This document shows, piece after piece, positions 1 through 12,340 of a stretch of 64,000 bases of DNA. The stretch covers positions 46,725-110,724 of the forward strand of contig JAKCWW010000439.1 of the NCBI GenBank assembly GCA_026260175.1. The letters are read 5' to 3'. The notes under the pieces are model-generated. The model was not told the origin of the DNA, ran no database searches, and saw nothing but the letters and a program-made list of their open reading frames with translations. The number at the start of each line of letters is the position of its first letter. Position 1 is the stretch's first letter. A program made the position numbers and the translations under genes. The stretch is from Reticulitermes lucifugus. Its lineage: Eukaryota > Arthropoda > Insecta > Blattodea > Rhinotermitidae.

Positions 1-34
1 TTCGGCGTTATCTTGCCATCGTCACGGAGATGAC
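1..34 (-). ncRNA. Degenerate hammerhead-like motif cut by the window edge
   Basis: Read on the minus strand, this piece has CTCC, then GTGACGA (the core CTGANGA with its first base changed), then T, GGC, an eight-base loop, GCC and GAA, and then leaves the window. The order matches the better copies at 38680, 52373 and 53587. The altered first core base and the three-pair helix II suggest a dead copy. The GAAA, helix III and cleavage site cannot be judged because they lie outside the window. Confidence 0.3.
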
Positions 35-145
35 ACCAAAGTTTCTATAAAACTTACAGCTATAAAATAGGTCACACTAAGCGTCACATTCAACTGTTAG
101 ACAAGTTAATTGTCAATTTCTCGTTGAATATATAAACTGTGTTAT

Positions 146-187
146 GCCCTACACGTTTCGGCCATCTAAGTAGTCCCGATCAGAGGC
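146..187 (-). ncRNA. Partly decayed hammerhead-like motif
   Basis: On the minus strand the 3' half is well kept: GGCC, GAAA, C-GT-G, TA, then GGGC. GGGC can pair with GCCT just before the core, including one G-T pair, which gives a helix I different in sequence from the other copies. The 5' core reads CTGATCG rather than CTGANGA, and helix II is poor, so activity is unlikely. It lies 110 bp from the edge copy, in the same orientation, and its 3' half matches the copy at 53587 (GCCGAAACGTGTAG in both). Confidence 0.4.
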
Positions 188-3100
188 TTCACTAATGTAC
201 ACAAAAAAATAACAAGCTGCCCAATTGTTTTTAGAATACATATAATTCGCACGAGGAACAACCCGGCCTTGTAAAATACGTGGGATTGAAATGAAAATGT
301 GGTTATACTGCCATCGTACGATATATTCTAGATACTAGATAAAGGATTACAACATAAATTCGCATTCCCTTTTCACGTCGAGGCTTTTCTTTAAAATTTT
401 CTGCAAAGACTTTCTATCAACTGACTTTAGTTTATTAGTTGTTCTCCTGTTCTTTGCAATATTTCCTTTCTTCCGAAGCTGGCGGTCTACATTCGCAGCA
501 TCTTCATAATTGAAAGTAGAGTCGGCTAGGGCGACAGCTGCCTAAACAAGAGAGCTGTACTTCACCAAATGAACATTCCGACTGTAGTTGCTTTCCGCTT
601 TTTAATCCCTTCAACATAGGCGCTGAGACAATCTGTTTGCATGCCAGTTAAGGGAAAAGAAACCTGCATCCACTTAATTATTAAAACGGTAAATGGAAAT
701 CGATTTATCAGACAGGGGAATGTTTTGGCTCCTTTTCCTTTTTCATCTGTTTTCCTTTCCGTGTTATAAACTACCTCCCCATCTCCTTATTTCTCTATGA
801 CATTATTTCCTGTCTTACTTATTCGCTTCTTTTTTATTTTTTCTGCTGTCTTCTCTCTTTATCCTCTCCTCTCTTCCAGAGAAAGTGGAGAAATTTTCTT
901 TCTACGCATTTTTCTGTAAACCTCGCAAATTAAATTCCATGAAACAAAGAACTACTTATCGTTGTATTTAGTTTCAACTTTTGGCTTATTTTCTTTATTT
1001 GTCCTAGCTTTGTGGTAGTTAAAAATAACAGGCATGGCTTTCCACTAACAATGAGAGAAAGGTTTGTTTTTAAAATTTAAACCTACTACCAGCCTAAAAT
1101 CTTAACAATCCTCATTACAACAAACATCCAATACATACCAGTACGACATTACAAACCCTTTTAGTCAATATTAATGATACACTGTAACGTCATACTGTTC
1201 GTTAGAAACTAATATGACACTAAAGTAAACTTAACGTAGAAGGTACGCATTATTCAAATAAACGTACTTCGCCCCTGGTTCTCACGGATTGGCAAATTAA
1301 ATATTTCTGAAATAAACACAATTCTTTCAAGTTTCATTGACGTAACATGAATTCGGATTAACAAGCCTCTAGATTCAAGAAAAGAATCCCCCAAATGAAA
1401 ATTAGATTCCAAGAGAGGATATCTCTCCAGATGCTATAAATTAAATTTTGTTATGCCAATTAAAGAGTGGATATTCCAAGCGCGGAATTGAAAATTTTAC
1501 AGCTTTAACCAGGCGTAATACTGATATATATCTTATACAGTAATACTAGAAGGGGAAGTCTACTAATTGCTGGTTATACAGGATAAATCTTAAAATAGGC
1601 CAAGATGGTTTATTTTCGCGTCCCTCTGAATTTACCACTCACAAACATTTCTCTTTACAAAACATAAAACCTTAGTAGTTGATAGAGCATTGTTACACAA
1701 ATGAAAGTCACACGATAATTTCAAATTCCACACTTCAAAACAGTTTCCTCCCTTTCGACTTTATCCATCCTCGACTTATAACCAACGCATAACGTTTTGG
1801 AAGCCGGCTTTCTTTCCATCTTGAGGTCTGACAAACAAACTTGTAAGGTGGACCCCTTAGAATGAGGTCCTCCCACTCACTGGGCTCGTTCTAACGGGCA
1901 CACCTGACAGGTTATTTGGCGCCCCCGAAAAAGGAAGGAGAGCCGGTTTCCAGAACGTCGACGACGGAAAAGTCCAAAAGAAGGGGACCGTTTCGGAATG
2001 TAACACCGCCATCGTCAAAGCCATATAGAATAGAACCTCATTTCAAAGTTTACATTTCAGCCAACCACAGTGACTTTAAGTCTATTTGTTGTTCCAAGGC
2101 TGACACAAATAATCTAGCGAGCAGCTAATTTATTTATACCGAAGAATTCTTTAAACAAAAGTAACCTATCTCAATAAGACTAACACCAAAATTCTGTGCA
2201 ATTAATCGACTTTAGAGAAACATATTATGACATTAAACTCAAGCTTTACGTAAAGCAAGATTTCAAAAGTGTTGGCAATATGGACTGAAATTAAATTGTC
2301 TGGAAAATTTTTCGTGAGAGCTCGCTATAACACTTTTTATAAATATTCGTTGCCTGTAAATTTTTAGATAAGAGAAGAGCTAAATTAAGGGACAGACACG
2401 ACACACCGGTTACGATTTACTTCATGCCAGCTATTCAACCACGCATACAAATCGCCACGACGCATGAGCAATAAAGAAATCCTTTGGAAGTGCTTTGAAT
2501 TAAGTATGCGTTTTTATTTCTTACTAATAATATGTTTGGGATATCACTGACGTAGTTGAAATGTAAAAACTTGTAATGGCTTACAAAGAAACGTTTCACT
2601 GAAACCATACACACCACCTTAACTCGACGTTAGGTTTTTATAAGTAGATTTCTGTTAGCGTTTGGAGCGCGTAACTTGAATGTAAAAACATTTATATTTC
2701 ATTTGTGGCAGACGTTTCCTGCCATATGACACAAATACATACGCCGTTATATGTGGGTTGCTTTAAGCCCTCTACACTTGTAAGTAGACTACCCGTAACG
2801 TGTGACAAGAGAGGGCATGTGGGTGGAGTGAGAAATGCAAGGAGGAATTTGCTTCTTGGCAGAAATCCCTCTCACATAGCAACGCTGAACACATATCCTG
2901 CGTTCTGAAGCATTTCATTTTGGATGAAGGTTCACAGGTAACCCTTCCAGGGCGCATCTCATATACAGGCCAGACGGAAACTGCAAAATGAGCAGAAAGT
3001 GTGGAAAAACTGAAACATCTCTGAGAGGGGAAGGTCAACTTGTAACAACATAATGATAAGGTATGATAGTGTTTATGCTCTGGAATATGTTAAAAAATGA

Positions 3101-3215
3101 AAAGGAGTAATGGACAGAATTGGCGATGAATAATTCATATACTACTTTTCAATGTAGACATTATAGTGTAGTGGGGGCGTTGAATTAAATATCCACATCA
3201 TCTAAACAGGGAACC
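188..3215. other. Unassigned AT-rich DNA
   Basis: No gene, transposase or SINE promoter was recognised here. Positions about 725-880 are strongly pyrimidine-rich on the plus strand (runs of CTTTTCC, TCTCC and CTTCTC type). This could be a decayed simple repeat, or the polypyrimidine tract of an unseen intron. Open frames are under 90 codons and resemble nothing known to me. Confidence 0.5.
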
Positions 3216-3404
3216 TGAACATATGTGATCAGCTTTATGCAGCAGCCACATAATAAAGAAGTCCCTCGGTAGAAACTGGATAATATGCTGGATGAATCCA
3301 ACCGTCGATCTGCACCTGCTAGTGAACATCCCACTGACGACACTGCTTACAAATCTCTGCCGTATGGATTGGAATCTCAGAAAGCGAAACAAGATACTCT
3401 GTAG
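3216..3404 (+). pseudogene. Possible decayed coding fragment, family unknown
   Basis: One frame reads for about 60 codons with a single internal TAG (3270-3272) and ends at TAG 3402-3404. Downstream of the internal stop it reads KLDNMLDESNRRS and EHPTDDTAYKSLP, then LESQKAKQDTL. This is a charged, non-repetitive composition, more protein-like than the surrounding frames. Acidic stretches followed by a short Leu/Lys helix occur near the BESS motif of insect MADF-BESS proteins, but the match is too weak to name. It may equally be a chance frame or a transposon-derived gene remnant. No start codon, splice site or neighbour supports a live gene. Confidence 0.22.
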
Positions 3405-5355
3405 GAAATATTACTTATTGAATTCCGTCTTCTGTGAAATGTTACAGAAACGGTCCCTCTCTTTCAACATCAAAACTGAATACTCTTTATATCGGTTTCA
3501 TAAACATTTCTTTCTTTACTGAACCCTTTGCTAAACCTTGTAGGAACATATACATTATGTTTTGCACGCTGTAAGAGTGATGCGGTTCAGAATGTGAAGT
3601 GAGACGTAAAACAGCATCGCGTGAGATTGAAATTCATTGCTGCCATATTCTTATGATGTGATTTAATTTACGTTTTACATCACTTCCGACTTAATTTCAA
3701 TCAAAATATTTATTTATACCTAAAGAATGACATCAAACACTTCTAAACGAGTGGACTTAAGTGAGCTTTACTTCCTGCAAAATTAATAAATGAAATTAAG
3801 TAGGTTAATTATAATAATAATACAAATAATGACATCTTTCATTCGTTTACGTTGTGGCTTGTAAGGCTAGTAATCAAGTATAAAATTGCCACGAACACAC
3901 AAAATATCCTGCAACAGAATACTATCTACAGATAAGCAGTGTGTCTACACGGTCATTCATACGTCTGTCTATGTATAATATTACTGATATTCGGCGTCCG
4001 AAAGACAATCTGAGTTTTCGACTAATAAATTCATTAGTTATTTTGACGAAATCTTCTCATACCAACAAAGTACACCGTAAAAAGCTTTTGTCAAATAGAA
4101 TATTAGTGCCGAAAATGAATGATGCTAAGATCATAATTTCTTCGTTACAATATGTGTAGATGTTAAAGCTTATTTTATAATGCTGGTGTGAATTATTACA
4201 TGGCAAAATTTGAATATACCAAATTTAGCGGTTCAGTGACTCAATTCCTCTTGCTTATTGGACACTAAATCGAACTCAGTACTCTTGATGGCAGGTCTAT
4301 GTTCTGCTACGAAAATAACAAAGTGGACTTTTTTACATCTTCATTGAAAAGTGAAGCTCTGGTCTATGGAAATCGTAAAAGCTCTCAATAACATTTGAGC
4401 AGGCAGGCAGGTAGTAAATTTCAATATACGAATTACAGTTTAAAAACAGATACCACGAGGATAAGTTACGGTTATTGATGTTTAGATTCAGCAGTCCAAT
4501 AAGCCACTGCGAACTGGCCCGGAGCTGCTGACATTACTAGATGTAAATTGGCTTTGATAGCATTCAGTGCTGCAGTCTATATGAACTGACCGACAGCAGT
4601 AGAAGTGCCACATGTTACCTGCACACGATCACGGCATATATACGTTTTATCACACAGAGTACTGCCGATTGTATCGAAAAACGATAACATTTAATGACCT
4701 ACTTTCCTTATGAGGATACACAGGAGCGTAACACTTCCGTGTGTCATATTTCCCTTTATAATTTGAAAATCGGTGGATCAGTTTTCATTAAACTTGGTAC
4801 GAAGAACAAGCCACAAGGGGACACATAACTGTATATTCACTGCTAATCGATAATACTAAAACGAGTGCTGTGAGAGCTACTGAAATGAATCAAGAGACTG
4901 TATGAGTAAATCTTAAAGAAATATCACTGTTATGTATCGTTGTAGACAATAAATGCGTCTAGGAATGTTATATTATCAGCATTTATTCTTTGTAATTTCC
5001 TTACACAAATACAGAAAATAAGTGGGCAAGTGAATTGTCGTGCCTTTCATATATTCTTCCGCACATTTTATATCCTGAACCGATTTCCGTTAAATTTACC
5101 AACAGGCATCTACACCACAAGTTGCAGGGTAAGTTTAGCCGCCTGAAGCCCGGCGATTACTATACGTACCAGCTACTGAGATGTCAAGAAAATCCGCATT
5201 TTTCCACACAGTGTAGCTTATGCACGTGTTTAGTGCGGCACTCGGAATATACAGCAGTTATTTACTTCTATACCATTAACTGTCTTCCTCATAGTGGAAG
5301 CAGTCTGTGTTCGTTCAGTAGTAGACTAAAGTCAGTCTTCAGGGGGGATTCATTT
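3405..5355. other. Unassigned AT-rich DNA
   Basis: Nothing recognisable was found. Short frames only, with no tRNA-type boxes and no clear repeats. Confidence 0.45.
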
Positions 5356-5384
5356 TTAGGCGTGTTCGCAAAATTGCGAAAACC
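5356..5384 (-). repeat. Short copy of the CGCAATTTTGCG repeat end
   Basis: On the minus strand this reads TTTTCGCAATTTTGCGAAC followed by ACGCCTAA, the same end sequence seen at about 13490-13525 and, in altered form, at about 50394-50430. The palindromic core can form a small hairpin. Only this end is recognisable here. Confidence 0.45.
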
Positions 5385-5403
5385 GATTATTAACTTCATC
5401 CTC

Positions 5404-5411
5404 TGTGTGTG

Positions 5412-5462
<51 letters not shown>

Positions 5463-5466
5463 ACAC
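5404..5466. repeat. (TG)n microsatellite
   Basis: A nearly perfect alternating TG run with one C interruption, ending in GCACAC. It is 63 nt of unbroken purine-pyrimidine alternation. A 153-codon open frame across it (5035-5496) owes its Cys-Val run to the repeat and is not treated as a gene. Confidence 0.95.
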
Positions 5467-6128
5467 CCCACAAGACAACAATCTAAATCTTGTTGAAGAG
5501 CACTTTATTTTATTACTAAATCGAGACAAGATGCCCACGAGTGTCCCATCGACACCAAGACAGTTTACATAGCATACTTCGTTTCTATTATTCTCGTATT
5601 TTAAAGTGACAATTCACAGATTGATTATAAAGAGATATTTGGAGTAATCCGAATGTAAATGTTTAGATGCTTCATGCAAATGCATCTCTGCTCCTGGCAC
5701 AGGATACGTTGGTCGTCACGAACTTTTAAACCAATCATTAAAGGGGGTGATGTGGAGCCCAAAATATGCAGTTTATCAGATCCAACTTGCTTCCGATTAA
5801 ATTATTTTAATCTCTTCTCTTTACTTTTACTTGTAACTTCGCTTCCCCGTCCATGATTCTTAAACATAGGCCTACTTCAAAACTTTCATTTCAGAATTCT
5901 CGAGTGGCGAGTTTATCTCTCTGTACTAGCTGGGAACCATTCCGCCCGGTTCTTTACTAAAATCGAAGGCTAACTCGAAAACCTCGTTACGTCAGCATCC
6001 TCGCATGAGACAACACACTACAAGTGTGATTTTGTAACAACCCCAATTCTATATATTTCGACATTTTTATTGCACCAAGGAGTGGAGTTTAGTAATACTG
6101 AAATGCCCACAGCACAGCTCTTCAGCCA
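5467..6128. other. Unassigned DNA
   Basis: No recognisable feature between the TG repeat and the AT-rich microsatellite. Confidence 0.45.
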
Positions 6129-6188
6129 GAGATATATATATACATATATATACACATATATATGTGTATATATACATACATACATACA
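6129..6188. repeat. TATATACA-type microsatellite
   Basis: Imperfect TA and TACA repeats that include the self-complementary CACATATATATGTG, ending in a short (CATA)n run. Confidence 0.85.
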
Positions 6189-6541
6189 AGTTTAGATTCA
6201 GTGAAGTAGTGCTCTCTTCTGGTTCCAGGCGAAAGACATTTGAAAATCATGGTTCCCCTCTCCCTTTACCAAAGTACGTATTTTAGAACCCCAAAAGGAA
6301 AATTTCGAAAAGAACGGAACAGGACGGTGGCCGAACGCAGAGTACTTCCCACAGTGAAAGGCAGGTAGGAAGAAATCGGCAACATAGAGAAATGACGACA
6401 GACAGCGCGGACAGCGAGAAGACAGATGGAAAACAGTGCCGGAAACACGGCCCAATTTCCAATACATTCGTAAATATCACAGATTTTCGGAAATAGATCC
6501 TTTTTTTGATTTCAGGCTTCCGCCTAAATTTTGATGAGATC

Positions 6542-6621
6542 TGCGCTCTTCTGGGATATTACGCGGCGTCGTGTGGTAAATAAATACCACACGACGCCGC
6601 GTAATATCCCAGAAGAGCGCA
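6542..6621. mobile_element. Perfect hairpin: collapsed fold-back element
   Basis: Two 37-bp arms (6542-6578 and 6585-6621) are perfect reverse complements around a 6-nt AATAAA loop. The arm begins GCGCTCTTCTGGGATAT, the outer end of the fold-back family seen at 8862, 33796, 39577, 47451 and 52500. In the other copies the two ends flank 60-170 bp of inner sequence. Here the inner part is gone and the arms have no mismatch, so this copy looks recent or repaired by arm-to-arm conversion. Open frames through it are artefacts. Confidence 0.8.
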
Positions 6622-8474
6622 ATCTTAATCCTCTATTTATCTTCATGTGGATAAGACATCCGTTTCCTGTGATGTTGGGCCTTAAGATAGAGTCATTTTG
6701 TTGTTCAAGGGAGTAGCTGTGCTTGGAGGTCCAACAGCGTGAGACTCTTCAAACCATCTGCACTTGAAATCAGGAAAATGCGCTGCGGTATTTGCATGGA
6801 CACAGTGCAAATAAATTAGTTTAAACTTCGGAATCAACTGGCTCAGGGCAGAACCCAATGGTGAGTCCCTAACAACATTCTCATGAACTTTGGGCTCCTT
6901 CAAAGAAGTAAATTCATTAGCCACTTCAACAACTATATAAGGTTTTCAAGAAAGACAGTACGCCATTAAGTTATTTATAATTAATTGTAATTACTGCGCC
7001 GTGTAATGCAATTCTCATTATGTTAACTGACACTATAAAAGATACAGCTGCATGTATTAATATTGCATTGCACTTACGACAGGAAAATATTACTCGGCAG
7101 ATCCTGTAATTAATATATTTTGAGATAATATTTGAACAGTATAATTACTTTTATTGAGAGGTACTCCATAAACGATATAAAATGAAAAGTTGACTAACTA
7201 GACTAACAGTAATTTGCAGTTGGTTAAACACTCACTATACAAACAGATAAGGCTGCTCTGCTTTAATCGTCATATTTTGTATTTTATTTAATGGATTCAC
7301 AGAAAGGGTTTCAGTGCAAACCACAAGGAATACTGAAAAATCCGCACGCCATTAATTAAATTCTGGGGTTTCTTATTTCATTCAAAAAAGTCGTAGTTGT
7401 CTAAAATAAAATGCGAGTGAACACGGACGGCAAAGGTGATAAATAACGACGTCAATATTTCAGTTCAATTCAGTGCAATTAAATACAACCCTAATAATAA
7501 TAATAATAATAATAATGGCGAGGTTTCTTGTACAGGGTATTTTAGGTCCTGTATCAATTATCATTTACATAGTTACGCAAAATGGACTTAAGGATGTTAA
7601 CCTTAGAGAAATAAGGATCGAAATGGTCGTGGCTTATTTAACATATTATTCAGCCGTTCATGTTGATGGAATGAGTAAAATCACGAAAGATCTCGTTCTG
7701 GATAACCGGTATCCCATGCAAGTTTCGAAGTTTCGAAAGCAGCAATCCTGAAGAAGCTTTAACACTATGACAGTTCGCTGGCATGACTGAAGACTATGAT
7801 CAGGATATTTGGGGAGTTCAAAAATATGTTAAACTGCTGTAGTCGGTATAATTTAACACGTGACGCCCTATTAAGTCCCATTTATTCTGCTTGAACTTAG
7901 TCAAGACACTGCACTGGAACTGAAGGCTAAAGACACAGTAAGTGAACCAAAACAGGGCACTGAGCTGAAGGTAAAAATGAAGTTCTGAAGATTGTTTGAA
8001 TGGAATTTGTACAATCTGCAGATAACATGAAAATGGCAAACAAGACGGTAAGTCAAAAGTTCGCAAAAGCCTCTGAAGGTATACGTGATAAGAGAAGTTA
8101 TTCAACCAACCCTGAAACAAATCAGCAGTGACAACATAGGTAACACCCTAATTATTATTCTTGCCTGCTTCCGGGTATTCCACTCGACATTTCAGTCGTA
8201 GTTTAAAAACTCTTTAACAGTCTTGATTTATCTGTCTGTGTGGCCCAAAATCTGTCACCATCTTTGTTTTGTAATTTAAAACCAAATTCTTCAAGTCACG
8301 TACTTAATGTAGCTCAGAAAACTGCATTATCATGTGGAATATAGGTGCAACTATGACACATAACGTTACCTTTGGCCACGCCTGCCTCTTAGCACGATGC
8401 TGGGAGATGTTGTGGCTGTCCAAACCAGGCCATTCAACCGGGATACTCTCTCACGTAAGATGCGTCACACTGTG
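6622..8474. other. Unassigned DNA with a short (ATA)n tract
   Basis: Nothing coding was recognised. Positions about 7490-7516 hold eight to nine ATA units. The rest is AT-rich with short frames only. Confidence 0.5.
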
Positions 8475-8636
8475 CAGTAGACAGACAGAGAAACAGACAG
8501 GTACAGAGACAGACAAGCAGGCAAACAACTAAGGGGATACAGACGGATAGACGAATAGACGGACGGACAGAGGGAAGGAGAGACAGAGAGACACACCGAT
8601 AGAGAGATAGATGGATTAGATGGATCAGATAGATAC
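8475..8636. repeat. Degenerate GACA/GATA simple repeat
   Basis: A long run of imperfect ACAG, GACA, GACG, GAGA and GATA tetranucleotides, including a diverged GGATAGACGAATAGACGG part. Minus-strand frames over it (Leu/Ser/Val/Cys-rich) are produced by the repeat. Confidence 0.85.
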
Positions 8637-8861
8637 ATGTAATGCGAAAAAAATAGATAAGGAAAAGGAGGAGAAATACACAAGAAACAAGCAACAAAGG
8701 ATATCGCCTAAGTACGTAACTAAAGTGAGACTACAAAGGAACAAGCAAGAAAGGACACAAATCCGCTTTCTTCATTTTGATGTGCATTACGGTTTAAGTT
8801 TATTAAAATCTACAGTCCCTGGCCTATATAGGATTATGGGATCTGAAGATCCTTGCAGGTT

Positions 8862-8990
8862 TCTTCTGGGTCATGACACCATGTAGACTAGTAGTAGGTA
8901 TCAACGTTTCTGAGAAACATGCTGCCCCCATGTCATGTTCAGACAATGTTTACGTCCACCTAGAGGACTACAAGACGTCAACCCAGAAGA
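8862..8990. mobile_element. Fold-back element copy
   Basis: Terminal inverted ends TCTTCTGGGT (8862-8871) and ACCCAGAAGA (8981-8990) match perfectly. Inside the left half comes TCATGACACCATGTAGAC, AACGTTTC, GCTGCCCCCATG and TTCAG; the right half returns GGACTACAAGACGTCA before the closing end. This is the same order as in the copies at 33796, 39577 and 52500. No transposase frame lies inside, so the element is non-autonomous. The class is unclear: a MITE, or two inverted Penelope-like ends. Confidence 0.7.
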
Positions 8991-8992
8991 CC

Positions 8993-9439
8993 ACATTAAT
9001 CAGTCTTGTGTGGGATCTGTTTTCCTTCCACACCTGTTCTATAGCTCTCATCAGCTTCAGAAGTCTCTCCGTCTTCCAGACACCCACCTACGTAACAGTA
9101 AAATTTAAATTGCAGCTATAAAATCGTGTCTGAATCATTGAAGAACTTGTCTTTGTCATTTCCTTATCGTATGGTTTCCAGATGACAGAAGTATGTCCAT
9201 ATTTTACTTTCAGCTAATTTCTCGACCTGCACCAGACACGCAGCTCTTACTTCCTAACCGTAGCTTGGACAAACCACTTCTTCTGTAATTACTGGTTTTA
9301 ACGTTTATAGTTTTCCAGTGTTTCTTTTTTTTGAGAAGAGCCCCGCAGCAGAACCTACGGATGCACCGCAGCCTTAAGGGTTTATTGAGCAACCCTTGTC
9401 AAGAAGATGTAGAGAAAAATGATCAGTTTTTTTTTATTT
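8993..9439. other. Unassigned DNA
   Basis: Nothing recognised apart from short A or T runs. Confidence 0.4.
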
Positions 9440-9600
9440 TTCCAACTAATGGAACACTGGTGGAATGAAATTGGCAGGGGAAAACCGATGTACTCGGGGA
9501 AAAACCTGTCCCAGTGCCAATTTGTCCACCACAAACCCCACATGGACTGACCCAGGATCGAACCCGGGCCTCTGCTTTTCAGTGTTAATGGTGATCCCGT
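9440..9600 (-). mobile_element. tRNA-derived SINE, GGGGAAAACCG family
   Basis: On the minus strand a tRNA-like B box (CCCGGGTTCGATCCTGGG, 9551-9568) is followed by a body that reads on the plus strand as GGTGGAATGAAATTGGC, GGGGAAAACCGATGTACTC, CCTGTCCCAGTGCC and TTTGTCCACCACAAACCC. Related bodies lie at 14760, 28715 and 30680, all in the same orientation. The A box is not clear here, so the head is probably worn. SINEs of this kind are transcribed by RNA polymerase III from the internal boxes and moved by a partner LINE. Confidence 0.65.
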
Positions 9601-11648
9601 TCTTGGGTTTTCGTGTCGTGTAGAAGTAGGTTGTTACAGACGATTCGAAGAAACATTCTGGATCCATATTCAGTGTCGAAAAGCTTCGACCTTGAAAAAT
9701 CAGGCAACATAATCATACAAAACGTCGGCAACATAGCCTACTTATACTCCGTGTCTATACTCAAGAATGAGATAAAAAAATAACAGTTCTGAATTTATTC
9801 CACGATCTAAATTCGTAAATTGTAGGAACAATATTGGATAGAATTACTTGCATTCAAAGCACTCAACAGGCAATGCGCAATCAATTTATTTTAAAGGTAA
9901 TGATTCTTGCACAGAAAGGCCTTCAAAGCAATTAGTCACTGCTAGATTAGAAAATGCAAATAATATTAAGCAGTTTACTGATAACATCTCAGTAAAAAAG
10001 AATGTTAATTACATTCAAACATTTTGAGAACAACAACACGAATGTGATGGTCAATTTTGTTCTCACTAGTCAAGCGTACCACAATTAAACACACTCACAC
10101 ATTCCGTATCCACACTGAAGCCCGTACAGCATTATGTGGCGATGGTCCTGACAGTATTTCTGCAGAAGCTCGGTAACCCCCATCCAAGGAGCACGGCCTT
10201 CATCCTCAATTCTGACGATTAAGTAACTTGCCTTGATCAGTTACATACTTCTGTAACACGTATGCTCTTCTCTTTAGAGACGTTCCCAAATCAATTCGTC
10301 CTCTGTTTCCGTACTTTGATACTTGTTTTGCATATCTTTATTTTCAAATGCTACAATGTAACCAGTTCAGTTGTACCTTGTATTTTCATTCTCTTATTCA
10401 GTTTCAAACTGTATAATCTCTCGCTTATGTATCCTGTTCTGTACTTAAAAACCTCACATCACCAATCTGCCTTACTTTCCACAGAACCGAATATGATCCC
10501 TGCTATGAATGTGATAAGACACGCATGCGCAAATTTCGTGACGAATGAGGAGTTGCTACTACCCATCCTGACAGCTCTCTACACAGTGCACTAGCTCACT
10601 ACACGCTACTGGAAATGCTCCATGTTTTCAGTCTGGATGTCTGTCGTTCCTACCAACAGCAGACCAGTAGTCCCACCTATAGCCAGCAGCCTCCCGCACA
10701 GCGGTGTTCCACTACATTAGATCGCATTCGCATGAAAGTAGTGCAGGCAGCTACGGTAGTCGGTAGCTTAGCCGACATTCGAAGCAGATGCCTAGCGAAC
10801 ATACAAATCACACCAGGTCTGATATTGGTATAAAGTCTGTACCTTGATATTTCTCCTACGTTCACTCCGAAGTTTCCCAAGTGCTCACCTGCATTTAAAT
10901 TTTCAAGATAAAAATCTACACAGTTTCTCATTTACTCGTCCCATTCTTCTTCATTCGCCCTATTACAAGGCCTATTAAGGAAAGAGTACAAGCTCGTGAG
11001 AGCAGAATAAAAGGGAGAAAAATACGAGTAACTTGTAACATGAAAGAAGGAAGTGGAAGTTCATTAATAATATATGTACAGATAATAAGAATTACTAGCT
11101 ACGAATTTCATAAAAGTAGACGGAAATATGCGTCTCAATTAATTTTGGCCAGCTTATCTTAAGTAACTCGTCGGGGCAGAAATCTACCAACTGATACTCG
11201 TTCACTCAATCAAGGACTTCCACGTCGCTCGTAATATCTAGCATCGACCCTATCCAAAGTCACTAGAGTCATGTGCAATTATTCACTCCATTTTCGTAAT
11301 GAACTGCAGCATTAGACGCAAAAGCAAAAGGTAAGCATTAGATGTTACATATCCTTGTCATGCAATGCTCCCTCTGCAACTACGGATTCTACTATTGCGG
11401 AAATTCGTTTTAACGCTCTTATATTCTATCGTTTCTTCAAACCTGACATACAAACACGCCTACATCATACGCATGAAAAGGCAAGCTTTACAATTAACTG
11501 CGCCAGAACTGCTTATGCACATTATTCGTTATGTATGTTGTTCCTCCCCCATCCCGCCAGCGTCTCTGCCCCCCCCCCCTTGCATACTTCTTACAGTAGT
11601 GTGCAAATGCTGTATCATTGTTCATTGTTTCCCTATTAACTTCACGTA
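9601..11648. other. Unassigned DNA
   Basis: Frames at 10262-10594 (110 codons, hydrophobic) and 10615-10833 (72 codons) show no family signature and no coding support. A C-run sits near 11570-11579. No repeat family was recognised. Confidence 0.4.
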
Positions 11649-11912
11649 GCCGATCCCAGTGGCCGCGCGGTCAAAGGCGTGGGTCTACGGCCGCTCGCTT
11701 GCTGGGATTGCGGTTTCGAATACCGTCAGGGGCATGATGTCTATCTCTTGTGAATGTTGTGTGTGTAGTCAGATAGAGTTGGGCCTATCACTCGTCCAAA
11801 GGAGTCCTACCGAGTATGGTTTGTCTGAGTGAGGTCGAGGACCTCATACAGGAGGCCTAGGCCCACTATGGCTGTCGAACCTGTCCAACATACAAGGAGG
11901 AACATGTTTTTA
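11649..11912 (+). mobile_element. tRNA-derived SINE, second family
   Basis: The tRNA-like head has an A-box-like TGGCCGCGCGGTCAAAGG and a B-box-like GGTTTCGAATACC about 50 bp on. The body carries TAGTCAGATAGAGTTGGGCC, GAGTGAGGTCGAGGAC, GGAGGCCTAGGCCCAC and GGCTGTCGAAC. The tail part recurs on the minus strand at the right edge of the window (63930-64000). The copy looks nearly full length. No clear target duplication was seen. Confidence 0.75.
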
Positions 11913-12340
11913 ATTTTCATTACCACAACAATGACAAAGTACGCGGTTAAGGCAAATTGCTTGTTGATTTTTGCCCACACAAATCTTGCATAGCAATCTA
12001 AATATACCTACTGATATATATATATCACATGCCGTCTGAAGTAAGGCTGTTTTCACGAAAAGGGCAGTTACAAAATTCTGTGCAGTAGTGTAAAGACTTT
12101 AATTTAAACCATTTGAAGACAGAAGTTCTTCAAACTTATATCTGAAAATTCAGTTCCTACTTACACAGAACATATTCCTTGTCTATTACAAAGACAAGTC
12201 AGTTAATGCTGTACAGAAACACATCTGAATTAAGTGTGAAAATCATACGGAAATACACCGTGAGGTAAAAAGCAGATTTTCGTATGTTACATCGGAAAAG
12301 GTCTGTAGACGCCATAAAGTATATACTGGGACAACATGTA
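11913..12340. other. Unassigned DNA
   Basis: AT-rich, with a short ATATATAT run near 12015. Nothing else was recognised. Confidence 0.4.

Noticed and set aside
5035-5496. 153-codon open frame, the longest in the window
   Set aside because: Its C-terminal third is the TG microsatellite, the rest has no recognisable motif, and no splice or promoter context supports it.
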